Assembly: GCF_017329605.1 (NCBI RefSeq)
Contig: NZ_JAFMTY010000005.1
Location: forward strand, 1 to 64,000
DNA: 64,000 nt
Source: Alicyclobacillus fructus
GTDB lineage: Bacteria; Bacillota; Bacilli; Alicyclobacillales; Alicyclobacillaceae
Reading direction: 5' to 3'
Shown: positions 26,698 through 35,055 of the stretch, in pieces
Numbering within the stretch: the stretch's first letter is position 1
Layout: every line of letters starts with the position of its first letter
Translations under genes and position numbers: made by a program
Notes under the pieces: model-generated
The model's input: the letters and a program-made list of their open reading frames with translations, nothing else
Told to the model about the DNA's origin: nothing
Databases searched by the model: none

Positions 26698-27445
26698 CGC
26701 TGAGGCGCAGGGCGCCCGTGTGCGGATCGCGAAACGGACGCGCATCGACGCGAAAGACGGCGCGCAGAAGCGCAGGCGTAAACACCTCGTCGGGCGATCC
26801 GTCGGCGACCAACCGGCCGCGGTGCAGGCAGAGCGTGCGGTGACAGTGAGAGAGGGCGAGTTCCAGGTGGTGAAGGGCGATGATGACCAGGCGGCCTTCC
26901 GCCGCGAGGGCGCGAAGCCTGGCCAGGATGTCGAGCTGATAATGGATGTCGAGGCTCGCGATGGGCTCGTCCAGGAGCAAAATCGGCGCCTCCTGAGCCA
27001 GACAGCGCGCGATGGCCGCTCGCTGGCGCTCGCCGCCGGAAATTTGGGCGAGCGACGCATCTTCAAGCGGCTGTAATCCCATCGCCTCCAGGGCCTCGTC
27101 GACCGCCCTGACATCGGACGGGGTGAGCGCGCCTCGCGGCGCGTGGCTGTAGCGCCCCATTTCGACAAATTCCCGCACGGTGAATGGGATGTCGTCCGGG
27201 AGAAACTGGGGAAGATAGGCGACGTGGCGCGCTCGCCAGCCGGGTTTTCGCGCATGAATGGGCTCACCCATCACCCGGACCCAGCCGCCCGTCGGACGAA
27301 GGAGGCCAGCCACGGCTCGCAACAGGGTGGTCTTTCCTGCGCCATTCGGGCCCACCAGGCCCACCAGTTCTCCTGGACCAAAATCCGCGCAGATGTCCCG
27401 CAAAATGGGGTAATAATCGAGGTGTTCCATCCGAATCATCGCCAC
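26666..27445 (-). CDS. btuD: Vitamin B12 ABC transporter ATP-binding protein
   Basis: A 259-residue ABC ATPase with Walker A GPNGAGKTT, Q-loop YLPQFLP, signature ISGGERQR and Walker B ILLLDEP, of the FecE/BtuD class. On domain content alone it could serve iron-siderophore uptake. The cobalamin riboswitch upstream of the operon assigns it to corrinoid import. It overlaps btuC by ten bases. Confidence 0.9.
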   Translation of the reverse strand: MAMIRMEHLDYYPILRDICADFGPGELVGLVGPNGAGKTTLLRAVAGLLRPTGGWVRVMGEPIHARKPGWRARHVAYLPQFLPDDIPFTVREFVEMGRYSHAPRGALTPSDVRAVDEALEAMGLQPLEDASLAQISGGERQRAAIARCLAQEAPILLLDEPIASLDIHYQLDILARLRALAAEGRLVIIALHHLELALSHCHRTLCLHRGRLVADGSPDEVFTPALLRAVFRVDARPFRDPHTGALRLSVSAAIPSTPE

Positions 27446-28452
27446 GCACCCCTTCCCCGCCCCCGACGGAACAACAGGTAGAGAAAGAAGGGCACGCCGA
27501 GGCAGGACGTCACAATGCCGACGTTGAGTTCCGCCGGTTGAACCGCGGTTCGGCCGACGAAATCGGACAACGTGAGCAGAACGCCCCCGCCCATGGCGGA
27601 CGCGGCCAGAAGCGGACGGTGATTTGCGCCCATCACGCGCCGCAGGATGTGCGGCACAATCAGCCCGACGAACGAAATCACGCCCGTGGTGCTCACCGCC
27701 ACGCCGACGATGAGCGCCGCAAGACCGAGAGACACGCGCTTGACGCGTTCCACGTCCACGCCCACCGCCTCCGCGTGTTCCTCTCCGGTCGTGAGAATGT
27801 CGTACGCAAAACCGAACCGCAGGAACACGGGCAACACGACAGCGTTCACCGCCGCGAGGAGAAAAGCCTCACGCCAGTCGGAACCATCCAAGCTCCCAAA
27901 CAGCCAGAACATCATCTGTTGCATTTCCTGGAGCGGCGACAGGTCGAGGATGGCCGTGATCACGGCGCTGCAGAGCGATCCCAGCGCGACACCAGCGAGG
28001 AGCAGGCGGTAGACGTCGGTCCGCCGGCCATGGGTGGCAAGGCGATAGACAATCACCGCCACGGCCAGGCCACAGCCGAAGGCGAGCGCCGGCGTGGCCG
28101 CCGACAGGCGGCTCGAAAGCCCGGTGGCAACGGCGATCACGGCTCCCAGCGCGCCGCCGCTCGACACGCCGATGACACCCGGATCCGCCATTGGATTGCG
28201 CAGGACGGCTTGCAGGACGCAGCCAGACAGCGCAAGCGACGATCCGGCCAACAGGGCGACGGCAAGCCGAGGCCAGCGAATCGCCCCCACGACCACATCG
28301 TCGAGGCCGCGATCGCCGACTAAATACCGAACCGTGTCCGTCGGGATCTGCCAAAAGGGCACGGAGACGGGGCCGATCCCGACTTCGAGCGCGGCCGAGA
28401 TCAGGATGGCCAGCCCGAGCGCCGCAAACACCCAGGCGCGGCGCCCTCTCAT
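27436..28452 (-). CDS. btuC: Vitamin B12 ABC transporter permease, FecCD family
   Basis: A 338-residue permease with about ten membrane helices. Family blocks include ALAGSSLALSGCVLQAVLRNPMADPGVIGVSSGGALGA (residues about 50-87) and ISFVGLIVPHILRRVMGANHR near residue 260. Two copies would form the channel with two BtuD ATPases. The start overlaps the btuF stop by four bases. Confidence 0.92.
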   Translation of the reverse strand: MRGRRAWVFAALGLAILISAALEVGIGPVSVPFWQIPTDTVRYLVGDRGLDDVVVGAIRWPRLAVALLAGSSLALSGCVLQAVLRNPMADPGVIGVSSGGALGAVIAVATGLSSRLSAATPALAFGCGLAVAVIVYRLATHGRRTDVYRLLLAGVALGSLCSAVITAILDLSPLQEMQQMMFWLFGSLDGSDWREAFLLAAVNAVVLPVFLRFGFAYDILTTGEEHAEAVGVDVERVKRVSLGLAALIVGVAVSTTGVISFVGLIVPHILRRVMGANHRPLLAASAMGGGVLLTLSDFVGRTAVQPAELNVGIVTSCLGVPFFLYLLFRRGRGRGAWR

Positions 28453-29432
28453 GCCATCACCTTGGGCTCTTTCAGGTGGGCGGATGGGTGCAGGACCTTC
28501 GCGACGTCGTACACGGCGCGCACGACGTATTGGGATACGGAGGAGAGATCGGCGCTGTCAATGGCGTACAGGTGATGCTCGCGCACGGCGGCGACGGATT
28601 GAAGCGCCGGATCGGACGCGAGTTTCTTCAGGAACGCCGCATCGTCGGAGGAGTCGATGATCACGTCGGGGTTCCACTTCACGATCTGTTCATCCGTGAT
28701 CTTTTGCCACCCATTCAAGGTGTGCGCCACGTTGACGCCGCCCGCATCGCGGATGATGTCGTCCACGGTGGTGCTGCGGCCCGCGGCAAACCCGTACGAG
28801 CCGTAATCCAACACGGTCGGCTTGCGCTGGCCCTGGACAGCGCTCTCGATCTGCGCAATGCCCTGCCTCATGCTGGCCACGAGCGCGTCCGCCTTGCCCG
28901 GCTCGCCCACAAGCCGGCCGACCGTCAGGATGTTCCGCTCGATGTCGAAGATGGAATTGAAGTCGTTCAGGCTGAACGTGTACATGGGAACGCCGGCCTG
29001 ATGGAGCTGATCGACGACTTTCGGGCTCACGTAGCCCGCTTCCAGGACGAGATCGGGATGGACGGCGAGCGCCTGCTCGGGATCGTCGCCGCTCCACGCG
29101 GGAATCCCTTTGACCTGACGGACGACATTCGAGTACTCCGGATTGGAAGCCAGCGTCGTGACGAGCGCGATGCGGCTTTTGGGCACGAGCGAGACCAGAA
29201 TCTCATCCGTGCCCTCGGATCCGGACACGATGCGCATCGGCTGGTGCTTCAGCGTGACCGTGTCGCCCATGTCGTCCTTGATGGTCATGGGATACGTAAC
29301 CGGCGAAGCCGCCCCCGAGGCGGAGGTCACGCTGTTCTGCGCGGCGTGCGGCGCGCCACAGCCCGTGATGGGCGCAACCAGCGCAAAGGCCGCTGCCAGC
29401 GCCATTCCCTTGAACGTCTGATTCCTGATCAT
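28449..29432 (-). CDS. btuF: Vitamin B12 ABC transporter substrate-binding lipoprotein
   Basis: A 327-residue binding protein with a lipoprotein signal peptide (lipobox PITGC, lipid-modified Cys25). A class-III periplasmic-binding fold follows: DDMGDTVTLKHQPMRIVS, then GIPAWSGDDPEQALAVHPDLVLEAG, and WNPDVIIDSSDD. The ATG at 29432 has GGAGGGT upstream; the frame stays open much further but runs into the riboswitch. The riboswitch in its leader makes B12 or a precursor corrinoid the likely ligand. Confidence 0.92.
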   Translation of the reverse strand: MIRNQTFKGMALAAAFALVAPITGCGAPHAAQNSVTSASGAASPVTYPMTIKDDMGDTVTLKHQPMRIVSGSEGTDEILVSLVPKSRIALVTTLASNPEYSNVVRQVKGIPAWSGDDPEQALAVHPDLVLEAGYVSPKVVDQLHQAGVPMYTFSLNDFNSIFDIERNILTVGRLVGEPGKADALVASMRQGIAQIESAVQGQRKPTVLDYGSYGFAAGRSTTVDDIIRDAGGVNVAHTLNGWQKITDEQIVKWNPDVIIDSSDDAAFLKKLASDPALQSVAAVREHHLYAIDSADLSSVSQYVVRAVYDVAKVLHPSAHLKEPKVMA

Positions 29433-29540
29433 CTCGGACCCTCCAAATCGGCATATGGAGCGGTCCCCATCGAGAAATGGCGGGACGAGAAGCCCGCATG
29501 GCGTGCACGCGCCTTTCCTCGAAGGGCGCCCGCGTGTCGC

Positions 29541-29715
29541 TGGGCAGGTCTCCTGGCTCACAGGACATAAGCCGCACGCCTTCCCACCGGAGCGGCAGTG
29601 GCTGGGCGGCTCGGCTCGCGAGAGCCCGTGTTCCTGTTCACAGTGGCGGGACCGCGCCGGATTTCCACCGGCTTCCCTATTCTCCTCGGCGCGTTGCCGC
29701 GCGAGGCACCCAGCG
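29541..29715 (-). promoter_or_regulatory. Cobalamin riboswitch
   Basis: On the minus strand the class is recognisable from GGGAAGCCGGTG, AAATCCGGCGCGGTCCCGCCACTGT and the closing B12 box GAGCCAGGAGACCTGCC (ending about 29543), with peripheral GC-rich arms between. It lies about 110 bases upstream of btuF and should shut off btuFCD when cobalamin is plentiful. A GGGCGCC-containing hairpin region between the box and the gene is probably the expression platform. Confidence 0.95.
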
Positions 29716-29742
29716 ACCTGGATCGACTCTGGATCGACTTTC

Positions 29743-29771
29743 ATCGTAGATGGGGGCGGAAGGCTTGTCAA
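29743..29771 (-). promoter_or_regulatory. Sigma-A promoter of the riboswitch-btuFCD transcript
   Basis: TTGACA (29766-29771) and TACGAT (29743-29748) are separated by 17 bases on the minus strand. The predicted transcription start near 29736 gives a leader of about 305 bases that contains the whole riboswitch. Confidence 0.8.
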
Positions 29772-29832
29772 ACGGCAAACCTGTAACACGACGCCCGCCA
29801 CGTACGTCTTTACAACAAAGGAGGTCATGCGC

Positions 29833-30354
29833 ATGTGGATGCGGATGGTATCCCTGGCGGTCTGTCTCGGCGCGACGTTCGCCGTGGCCGCAACAGACTC
29901 GGGCTCCTTGCGTGCGACCGTGAGCCCCTCCTCCGTCAAGCCGCCTGTTCCTGCGGCGGAGGACATGCGGGGCGTGTCCGTGACTGCAGGTCTTGCGGGA
30001 GTCGGGTATGAGCCCATCCATCCGGCTCAGATGGAGCGCCAAGTGGCCGAATGGTTGCGGCAAGCGAAACCCGTCAAGGTGAAGATCCCGGTGATTCCGG
30101 GCCCGCCCATCATCACGGCCGCGAATCCCGATCCGCCCGAGGTCTTCCTGCAACTCCGAAACGGCGCAACCGCCACACTCATGCCAACCACCTACTTTTC
30201 AGGCCGAGGCGAGCCGCTGTCCAAGTTCATTCAACACGTGCCGGACGTGTTGACGTTCACCGAAGGTCCGCACACATGGTACCTGAGGTCAGCACCGCTC
30301 TACGATTGGCTGATGGATGGAGGCTGGCAGCGCCAGTTTCAACGGGCACACTGA
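29833..30354 (+). CDS. Secreted protein of unknown function
   Basis: A 173-residue product with a typical signal peptide (MRMVSLAVCLGATFAVAA) and a proline-rich mature part (VKIPVIPGPPIITAANPDPPEVF), with no recognised domain. The ATG at 29833 lies eight bases after an AAAGGAGGT site; an ATG six bases earlier is too close to it. The gene is divergent from btuFCD and convergent with pduO. I do not recognise the family. Confidence 0.7.
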   Translation: MWMRMVSLAVCLGATFAVAATDSGSLRATVSPSSVKPPVPAAEDMRGVSVTAGLAGVGYEPIHPAQMERQVAEWLRQAKPVKVKIPVIPGPPIITAANPDPPEVFLQLRNGATATLMPTTYFSGRGEPLSKFIQHVPDVLTFTEGPHTWYLRSAPLYDWLMDGGWQRQFQRAH

Positions 30355-30370
30355 CCATGCGTCAAGGGGC

Positions 30371-30407
30371 GCGCTGCGCCTCGCACTTGCCGCGAAGCGC
30401 GCAGCGC
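30371..30407. terminator. GC-rich hairpin between convergent genes
   Basis: GCGCTGCGC (30371-30379) pairs with GCGCAGCGC (30399-30407) in the gap between the secreted-protein gene and pduO. No T-run follows on either strand, so it is only a tentative bidirectional terminator. Confidence 0.4.
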
Positions 30408-30410
30408 CCG

Positions 30411-30992
30411 TTACGCCTCATGGCCGTCGCGAAAGACGACGGGGCTATGTTCATAGGCGATCTCGTCCACACCAGCGCGCGCATTCGCCGCGCGAGCCAT
30501 GACAAAGAGCAAATCCGACAGGCGATTCAAGAACCGAAGCGCCGCCGCGGGCACGGGTTCTTCAGCCGCCAGGCGCCACGCCTCGCGTTCCGCGCGCCGA
30601 ACCACGGTACAAGCCAGATGAAGCGCCGCCGCGGCGGGACTGCCCTGCCGGAGCACAAACTGCGTCAGTGGAGGCCCCTCCTCCTGGTACCGATCGATCA
30701 GAGGTTCAAGCTCGTCCACGCACGCATCCTCAACTTTGGGGCTGTACTCGGTGGCCGAGGGCGGAGCCGCCAAATCCGCCCCGACGTCCCACAAACGCTG
30801 CTGAAGCCGAAAGGCGAGATCGCGCAAGTCCCTGAGGCGCTCGTCCTGCATGAGACTCGCGGCGAGCCCGAGCGCCGCACAAGCCTCATCCACCGATCCG
30901 TACGCCTCAACGCGCTGATTGCCCTTGTGCCTGCGTTCGCCGCCAATGAGGGCGGTGGTGCCGCGATCGCCCCCGCGCGTGTACAACCTCAT
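30411..30992 (-). CDS. pduO: PduO-type ATP:cob(I)alamin adenosyltransferase
   Basis: A 193-residue trimeric-type enzyme that makes adenosylcobalamin from cob(I)alamin and ATP. It begins with the ATP-binding motif MRLYTRGGDRGTTALIGGER and contains VEAYGSVDEACAALGLA and the later helix VVRRAEREAW...RFLNRLSDLLFVMAR, all characteristic of PduO. The ATG overlaps the cobT stop by four bases and has GGGAGGG upstream. With cobT and btuFCD it makes a compact B12 uptake and modification locus. Confidence 0.95.
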   Translation of the reverse strand: MRLYTRGGDRGTTALIGGERRHKGNQRVEAYGSVDEACAALGLAASLMQDERLRDLRDLAFRLQQRLWDVGADLAAPPSATEYSPKVEDACVDELEPLIDRYQEEGPPLTQFVLRQGSPAAAALHLACTVVRRAEREAWRLAAEEPVPAAALRFLNRLSDLLFVMARAANARAGVDEIAYEHSPVVFRDGHEA

Positions 30993-32071
30993 TCGACATC
31001 CCTCCCCGAGCGCGCTCGTTCCGAAAATGTCGCCGTGCCCTCGAGCACCGCGAGCCCCGCCCGCAGAACGGGCCAAGCCATCAAAGCTCCGGATCCTTCG
31101 CCGACGCGGAGGCCGAGATCGAGCAGCGGTCGCTTGCGGAGCTCGCCGAGCAACAGCGCATGGGCAGGTTCGGGCGATAAATGGCCTGCAATCAGGTAGT
31201 CGCGGACGCCAGGCCGGACTCGCTCAGCCCAAAGGGCGCATGCGCCGACGAGCACGCCGTCCAGGAGAACCGGCAGCCCGAGCGCGGCGGACTCGAGGAT
31301 GGCGCCGCAGATGGACGCCAGTTCCAGACCGCCCAAGTGCGCCAGCCCGGCCAACCAGCGCGCGTCTCCCGGCGGAAACGAAGGTTCTCTCTCCGACCAC
31401 ACCTGGATGGCGGTCCGCACCACCAGGCGCTTCTCGGCGAGCGCCTGCTCGTGAATGCCTGTGCCCGTGCCGACGACGAGATCGACTTCGACGCCGAGAA
31501 TCCAAGCCGACAGCGCGCTCGCGGCCGTCGTGTTGCCAATGCCCATCTCGCCGAGCACCACGAGGTCCGCCCCTTCCTCGCGAGCATCCTGAACGGCTCG
31601 CATGCCAATCTGCACGGCTTGCGCGCATTCTTCCGCGGTCATGGCTGGCCCTCGCGTGAAGTCCCGCGTGCCCGGTGCGACCTTGCTCTGCCGGACGTCC
31701 GGATGACGGGGCGATGTGACCATGCCGACGTCATAGACGCGCCAAGGGACTCCGAACGATCTCGCCAACACGGTCGAAACACTGCGGCCGGAGGCGATGT
31801 GGTTCACCATCTCCTCGGTCACATGCTGGCCGTAGCGCGAGATGGGGCGGTCTCTGGCGACGCCGTGATCGGCCGCAAAGAGCAGGAAGAAGGGCCGGAG
31901 GATACGCGGGTGCTCCGTGGCCTGAATGGCCGCGATGTCACAGAGGACCGGCTCGAGAGAGCCGAGGCTGCCGACGGGTTTGGCAAGCGCGTCGAGGCGC
32001 GCTTGAAGCCGCGCCCGCCAGGACGGATCGACGGGACGCGGCCAAGGAAGATGCAGGGCCGTTTGCGCCAA
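30989..32071 (-). CDS. cobT: Nicotinate-nucleotide:dimethylbenzimidazole phosphoribosyltransferase
   Basis: CobT activates the lower ligand of cobalamin by making alpha-ribazole phosphate. The protein, about 360 residues, shows LDALAKPVGSLGSLE at the N-terminus, FAADHGV, the catalytic-loop GEMGIGNTTAASAL and the C-terminal GEGSGALMAWPVL. The TTG at 32071 is favoured by a GAGGAG site eight bases upstream; a GTG nine bases earlier is possible. A full corrin-ring pathway is not present in the window, so this looks like remodelling or salvage. Confidence 0.95.
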   Translation of the reverse strand: MAQTALHLPWPRPVDPSWRARLQARLDALAKPVGSLGSLEPVLCDIAAIQATEHPRILRPFFLLFAADHGVARDRPISRYGQHVTEEMVNHIASGRSVSTVLARSFGVPWRVYDVGMVTSPRHPDVRQSKVAPGTRDFTRGPAMTAEECAQAVQIGMRAVQDAREEGADLVVLGEMGIGNTTAASALSAWILGVEVDLVVGTGTGIHEQALAEKRLVVRTAIQVWSEREPSFPPGDARWLAGLAHLGGLELASICGAILESAALGLPVLLDGVLVGACALWAERVRPGVRDYLIAGHLSPEPAHALLLGELRKRPLLDLGLRVGEGSGALMAWPVLRAGLAVLEGTATFSERARSGRDVE

Positions 32072-32209
32072 CCTTCCCACTCCTCACCTAGGTGTCTTCC
32101 TTCGGTGTACCAGATCGAGCCGAGGCGCGCAACGAGGCGCGCCGAACCGACAAGTTGGCATGTGAGTTTCGTTGGAGTTGTGGTAGAATACCTTAGGGAG
32201 ATGATCGTC

Positions 32210-32584
32210 ATGGGCAACCATGAACAGATTTGCCCCCGATTCGAATGGGCGTTTGCGTTGCTCGGCAAGCGCTGGACCGGGCTCATCATTCGCGTCTTGC
32301 TCGAGGGGCCCAAGCGCTTTAAAGATATCTCCGATATGATTCCCAACATGAGCGACCGCATGTTGGCCGAACGATTCAAGGAGCTGGAACGCGCTGGCCT
32401 TGTCGTTCGGCGCGTGTACGCAGAGACGCCCGTGCGGATTGTGTATGAGTTGACGCCAAAGGGCGAGGCGCTTCGCCCGGTCATGGAAGCCGTGCAGAAG
32501 TGGGGCGACGAGTGGGTCACCGACTCGGATTGCGACGAATACCAGCGCCGTTACAAGTGTTCGTCGCGAGATCGCGCACTGTAG
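32210..32584 (+). CDS. HxlR family transcriptional regulator
   Basis: A 124-residue winged-helix protein: CPRFEWAFALLGKRWTGLII, LLEGPKRFKDISDMIPNMSDRMLAERFKELERAGLV and RIVYELTPKGEAL are typical HxlR blocks. It has Cys6 near the start and a C-terminal tail with two further cysteines (DCDEYQRRYKC), a pattern compatible with redox or metal sensing. The ATG at 32210 is preferred because the earlier ATG at 32201 directly abuts the GGGAG site. Target genes are not evident. Confidence 0.9.
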   Translation: MGNHEQICPRFEWAFALLGKRWTGLIIRVLLEGPKRFKDISDMIPNMSDRMLAERFKELERAGLVVRRVYAETPVRIVYELTPKGEALRPVMEAVQKWGDEWVTDSDCDEYQRRYKCSSRDRAL

Positions 32585-32602
32585 AGGGATACAAGACGAC
32601 GT

Positions 32603-32665
32603 TTTCGCGCAGGCTGTCGCCAGGGCAAGCGCCCGTGGGACAGCCTCTGTCGTGTGGGCGCGAAA
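32603..32665 (+). ncRNA. Structured leader upstream of queD
   Basis: TTTCGCGC (32603-32610) pairs with GCGCGAAA (32658-32665). Inside it lies a hairpin of about 15 pairs from 32611 to 32646 (AGGCTGTC with GACAGCCT, then CCA with TGG and GGGC with GCCC, loop AAGC). No T-run follows. It precedes an A-rich segment and the queD ribosome-binding site. PreQ1-type riboswitches often precede queuosine genes, but I cannot match this to a known preQ1 class. Confidence 0.4.
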
Positions 32666-32710
32666 TCGGCCGTTGGAAAAAAGGCAGGAGTTCTGCGGGG
32701 AGTGAGACGC

Positions 32711-33178
32711 GTGAGCGCGTATGGAGTCCCGAGCCGCCTGCAGGTGCTCGGCGCCGACATTGAGAAATCGCAACTCAAGTACCACGACCGCCGGGTCGCC
32801 GTGACGAAGGAGTTCACCTTCGACGCGGCCCATCACCTTCACGCGTACGACGGAAAGTGCGCCAACCTTCACGGCCACACCTACAGGCTGGTCATCACCG
32901 TGAGCGGGCGCGTGAACGAGATCGGCATCGTGGTCGACTTCGGCGATCTGAAGCGGCTCTTCGAAGAGGTGATCAAGCGTCGGCTGGATCACCAGTACCT
33001 GAACGAGGTCCTGCCGCCGATGAACACGACGGCGGAGAACATGATCGTCTGGATGTGGGAGGAGCTCGAGCGGGCGCTTGAGACCTATGGACGAGATCGG
33101 GACGTGAGGCTCGAGCGGCTCGAGCTCTACGAGACGCCGACCAGCCGGGCGTCGCTGGAACGGGCGTGGATGTCGTGA
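32711..33178 (+). CDS. queD: 6-carboxy-5,6,7,8-tetrahydropterin synthase QueD
   Basis: QueD converts dihydroneopterin triphosphate to carboxytetrahydropterin, an early step to 7-deazaguanine and queuosine. The 155-residue T-fold protein has the zinc histidines and catalytic cysteine in TFDAAHHL, GKCANLHGHTY and the later LDHQYLN. The GTG at 32711 has GGGGAG eight bases upstream; this gives an N-terminal extension of about 28 residues over typical QueD. It overlaps queE by 13 bases. Confidence 0.94.
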   Translation: MSAYGVPSRLQVLGADIEKSQLKYHDRRVAVTKEFTFDAAHHLHAYDGKCANLHGHTYRLVITVSGRVNEIGIVVDFGDLKRLFEEVIKRRLDHQYLNEVLPPMNTTAENMIVWMWEELERALETYGRDRDVRLERLELYETPTSRASLERAWMS

Positions 33179-33939
33179 GGACGGGCGCGGATTCGGCGCG
33201 CGCGCCCTGGCAGGACGCGTACGAGGAAGCGAAGGCGGGCGATCCCGGCCAGATCACGCTGCCCATGGTCGAGATCTTCGAGACGGTGGAGGGCGAGGGA
33301 ACGCGCGCGGGCTACCCCACCACCTTCGTGCGCGTGTTTCACTGCAACCTGCGCTGCACGTGGTGCGATACGCCGTACAGCTATGCTCCCGAGCGCCCGG
33401 CGTTTCACGCGAGCCTTCGCGAGATTGCGCAACAGGTCGAGTCCTTCGGGTGGCCCAACGTGTGCCTCACGGGCGGCGAACCCCTCATCCATCGGCACAA
33501 GTCACAACTGCTGATTGAGGCCATCGCCGGGATCGAAGGGGTGAAGGATGTGCATATTGAGACGAACGGCGCCATCGACGTGCGGCCGTTCGTCAGCCTG
33601 CGCGACGCGTCGGACCACCTGCGCGAAGTGGTGCGGTTCATCGTCGACTACAAGCTGCCCGCGAGCGGAGAAGAACGCCGGATGATTCCCGATCACCTTG
33701 CTGCGTTGTCCGAACGCGACGAAGTGAAGTTCGTGATCGCCGACGAACGCGACTTCGAGCGAGCCGTCGAAGTGATGCGGACGTACCCCACCCGCGCCGC
33801 CATCCTGATGAGCCCCGTCTGGGAGACCATGCCGCCTCGCCATCTCGTATCGCTCATCCTAAAACACCGCCTGCGCAACGTGAAGGTGAGCCTGCAGTTG
33901 CACAAGATCATCTGGGAGCCGGACGCGCGCGGCGTGTAA
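33166..33939 (+). CDS. queE: 7-carboxy-7-deazaguanine synthase QueE (radical SAM)
   Basis: A 257-residue radical-SAM enzyme that turns carboxytetrahydropterin into 7-carboxy-7-deazaguanine. The 4Fe-4S ligands are Cys60, Cys64 and Cys67 in FHCNLRCTWCDTPYS, preceded by the substrate motif EIFETVEGEGTRAG, and followed by CLTGGEPLIH and HIETNGA. It is translationally coupled to queD. The queC partner that completes preQ0 synthesis is not in the window. Confidence 0.95.
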   Translation: MDVVRTGADSARAPWQDAYEEAKAGDPGQITLPMVEIFETVEGEGTRAGYPTTFVRVFHCNLRCTWCDTPYSYAPERPAFHASLREIAQQVESFGWPNVCLTGGEPLIHRHKSQLLIEAIAGIEGVKDVHIETNGAIDVRPFVSLRDASDHLREVVRFIVDYKLPASGEERRMIPDHLAALSERDEVKFVIADERDFERAVEVMRTYPTRAAILMSPVWETMPPRHLVSLILKHRLRNVKVSLQLHKIIWEPDARGV

Positions 33940-33955
33940 CGAAGGAGGCCGGATC

Positions 33956-34624
33956 GTGCTCATCCTATTTGACGCGTATGGAACGCTGTTGGACTGGCAT
34001 CGCGGGATGACGGAGGCCCTGGAGGAAGAAGGCCTGGCCCGCGGCGACGCCGCGCGCCTCGCGAGCGAAATCCGCGATGTGCAGATCCGCCTGGCCTGGC
34101 ATGCGGCCCTGACCGAAACGTATCGCGACTTCGATCGGCTTACCCGCGAGGCGGTGGCCCATGTCCTCGCGGGGCAACTCGGCGAAGAGGCCGTGGAGCG
34201 AGTTGCCCGCGCGCAGGACAGACTTCCCCTGTTCCCCGACGTGACGGAAAGCCTCGACGGGTTGCGAGGCGCCCGCCTCGCCCTCTTGTCCAACGGCACC
34301 CTGCGCTCGCTCCAGGCGGCGCTCTCGCGTCACGGCCTTCTGTTTACTTTCGATCACGTCGTGAGCGTCGACCCGGCGCGCACGTACAAGCCCGCGCGGC
34401 GCGCCTACCAGCACGCGCTCCAAGTCCTCAAGGTGGAAAAGCGCGATGTTCTGTATGTATCGGGCAATGATTGGGATGCCGCGGCGGCGGAACACTTCGG
34501 TTTTCGCGCCTGTCATCTCCGCCGGTCCGAAGGGCACCCCTTTCCCTACGTCCGCGCGCCTCGCCTGGCGGTGCGCTCCGCAGCCGACCTTCCGGCGCTC
34601 GTATCTTCCCTCCAGACGTCATGA
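33956..34624 (+). CDS. HAD-superfamily hydrolase, haloacid dehalogenase-like
   Basis: A 222-residue protein with HAD motif I FDAYGTLLD (nucleophile Asp6), motif II LLSNGT, the lysine of KPARRAYQHAL and motif IV YVSGNDWDAAAA. The DxYGTLLD motif and length fit type-II haloacid dehalogenases. The second catalytic-box residue after the nucleophile is Tyr, as in that family. The natural substrate is unknown. A GTG start with AGGAGG upstream follows queE by 16 bases, so it may be in the same transcript. Confidence 0.88.
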   Translation: MLILFDAYGTLLDWHRGMTEALEEEGLARGDAARLASEIRDVQIRLAWHAALTETYRDFDRLTREAVAHVLAGQLGEEAVERVARAQDRLPLFPDVTESLDGLRGARLALLSNGTLRSLQAALSRHGLLFTFDHVVSVDPARTYKPARRAYQHALQVLKVEKRDVLYVSGNDWDAAAAEHFGFRACHLRRSEGHPFPYVRAPRLAVRSAADLPALVSSLQTS

Positions 34625-34626
34625 AG

Positions 34627-34659
34627 CGAACTGCCAACGGCCTTGCCGTTGGCAGTTCG
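34627..34659. terminator. Bidirectional hairpin between HAD and SASP genes
   Basis: A 15-bp perfect inverted repeat with a three-base loop fills the gap between two convergent genes, directly after the HAD stop. T-runs are lacking, but position and stability suggest shared termination. Confidence 0.6.
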
Positions 34660-34676
34660 TCCGCATGCCGCTTCCG

Positions 34677-34877
34677 TTACGCGCGGCCCGCCAGGCTTTG
34701 CTCCGCATACGCCACAAGGCGCTTCGTGATCTCCCCGCCCACCGAACCGTTCTGTCGAGACGTGGTATCCGGGCCGAGATTGACCCCGAACTCCGTCGCG
34801 ATCTCATACTTCATTTGATCCAGCGCCTTCGAAGCCTGAGGAACCAACGTGCGATTGCTACCCGAGTTGTTTGCCAT
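34677..34877 (-). CDS. Alpha/beta-type small acid-soluble spore protein
   Basis: A 66-residue DNA-binding protein that coats and protects spore DNA. Family signatures [16 protein letters not shown] and [17 protein letters not shown] are both present, including the EIA site cut by the germination protease (M-K-Y-E-I-A). AAGGAGGGA lies upstream of the ATG. A sigma-G-type promoter sits about 40 bases upstream. Confidence 0.97.
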   Translation of the reverse strand: MANNSGSNRTLVPQASKALDQMKYEIATEFGVNLGPDTTSRQNGSVGGEITKRLVAYAEQSLAGRA

Positions 34878-34914
34878 CTTCCATTCCCTCCTTGTGTGGT
34901 GGTGATGACACCCG

Positions 34915-34943
34915 TAGTGTGGCCGGCCCCTGTCCCCGTATGC
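34915..34943 (-). promoter_or_regulatory. Sigma-G (forespore) promoter of the SASP gene
   Basis: GCATA (34939-34943) and CACACTA (34915-34921) are 17 bases apart on the minus strand, close to the sigma-G/F pattern GnATR and CATnnTA. The predicted start lies about 30 bases before the ATG, leaving room for the strong ribosome-binding site. Confidence 0.7.
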
Positions 34944-35055
34944 TCCGCGCAGCGCGCCAAATGTTGACTCGGCTGGCGTTGCGATCGGCTCGAAGAGGCT
35001 GTACATTGAATTGAAATGAAGTCAAATCGCCAAGCTGTGGATGTGAGTGGAATCG

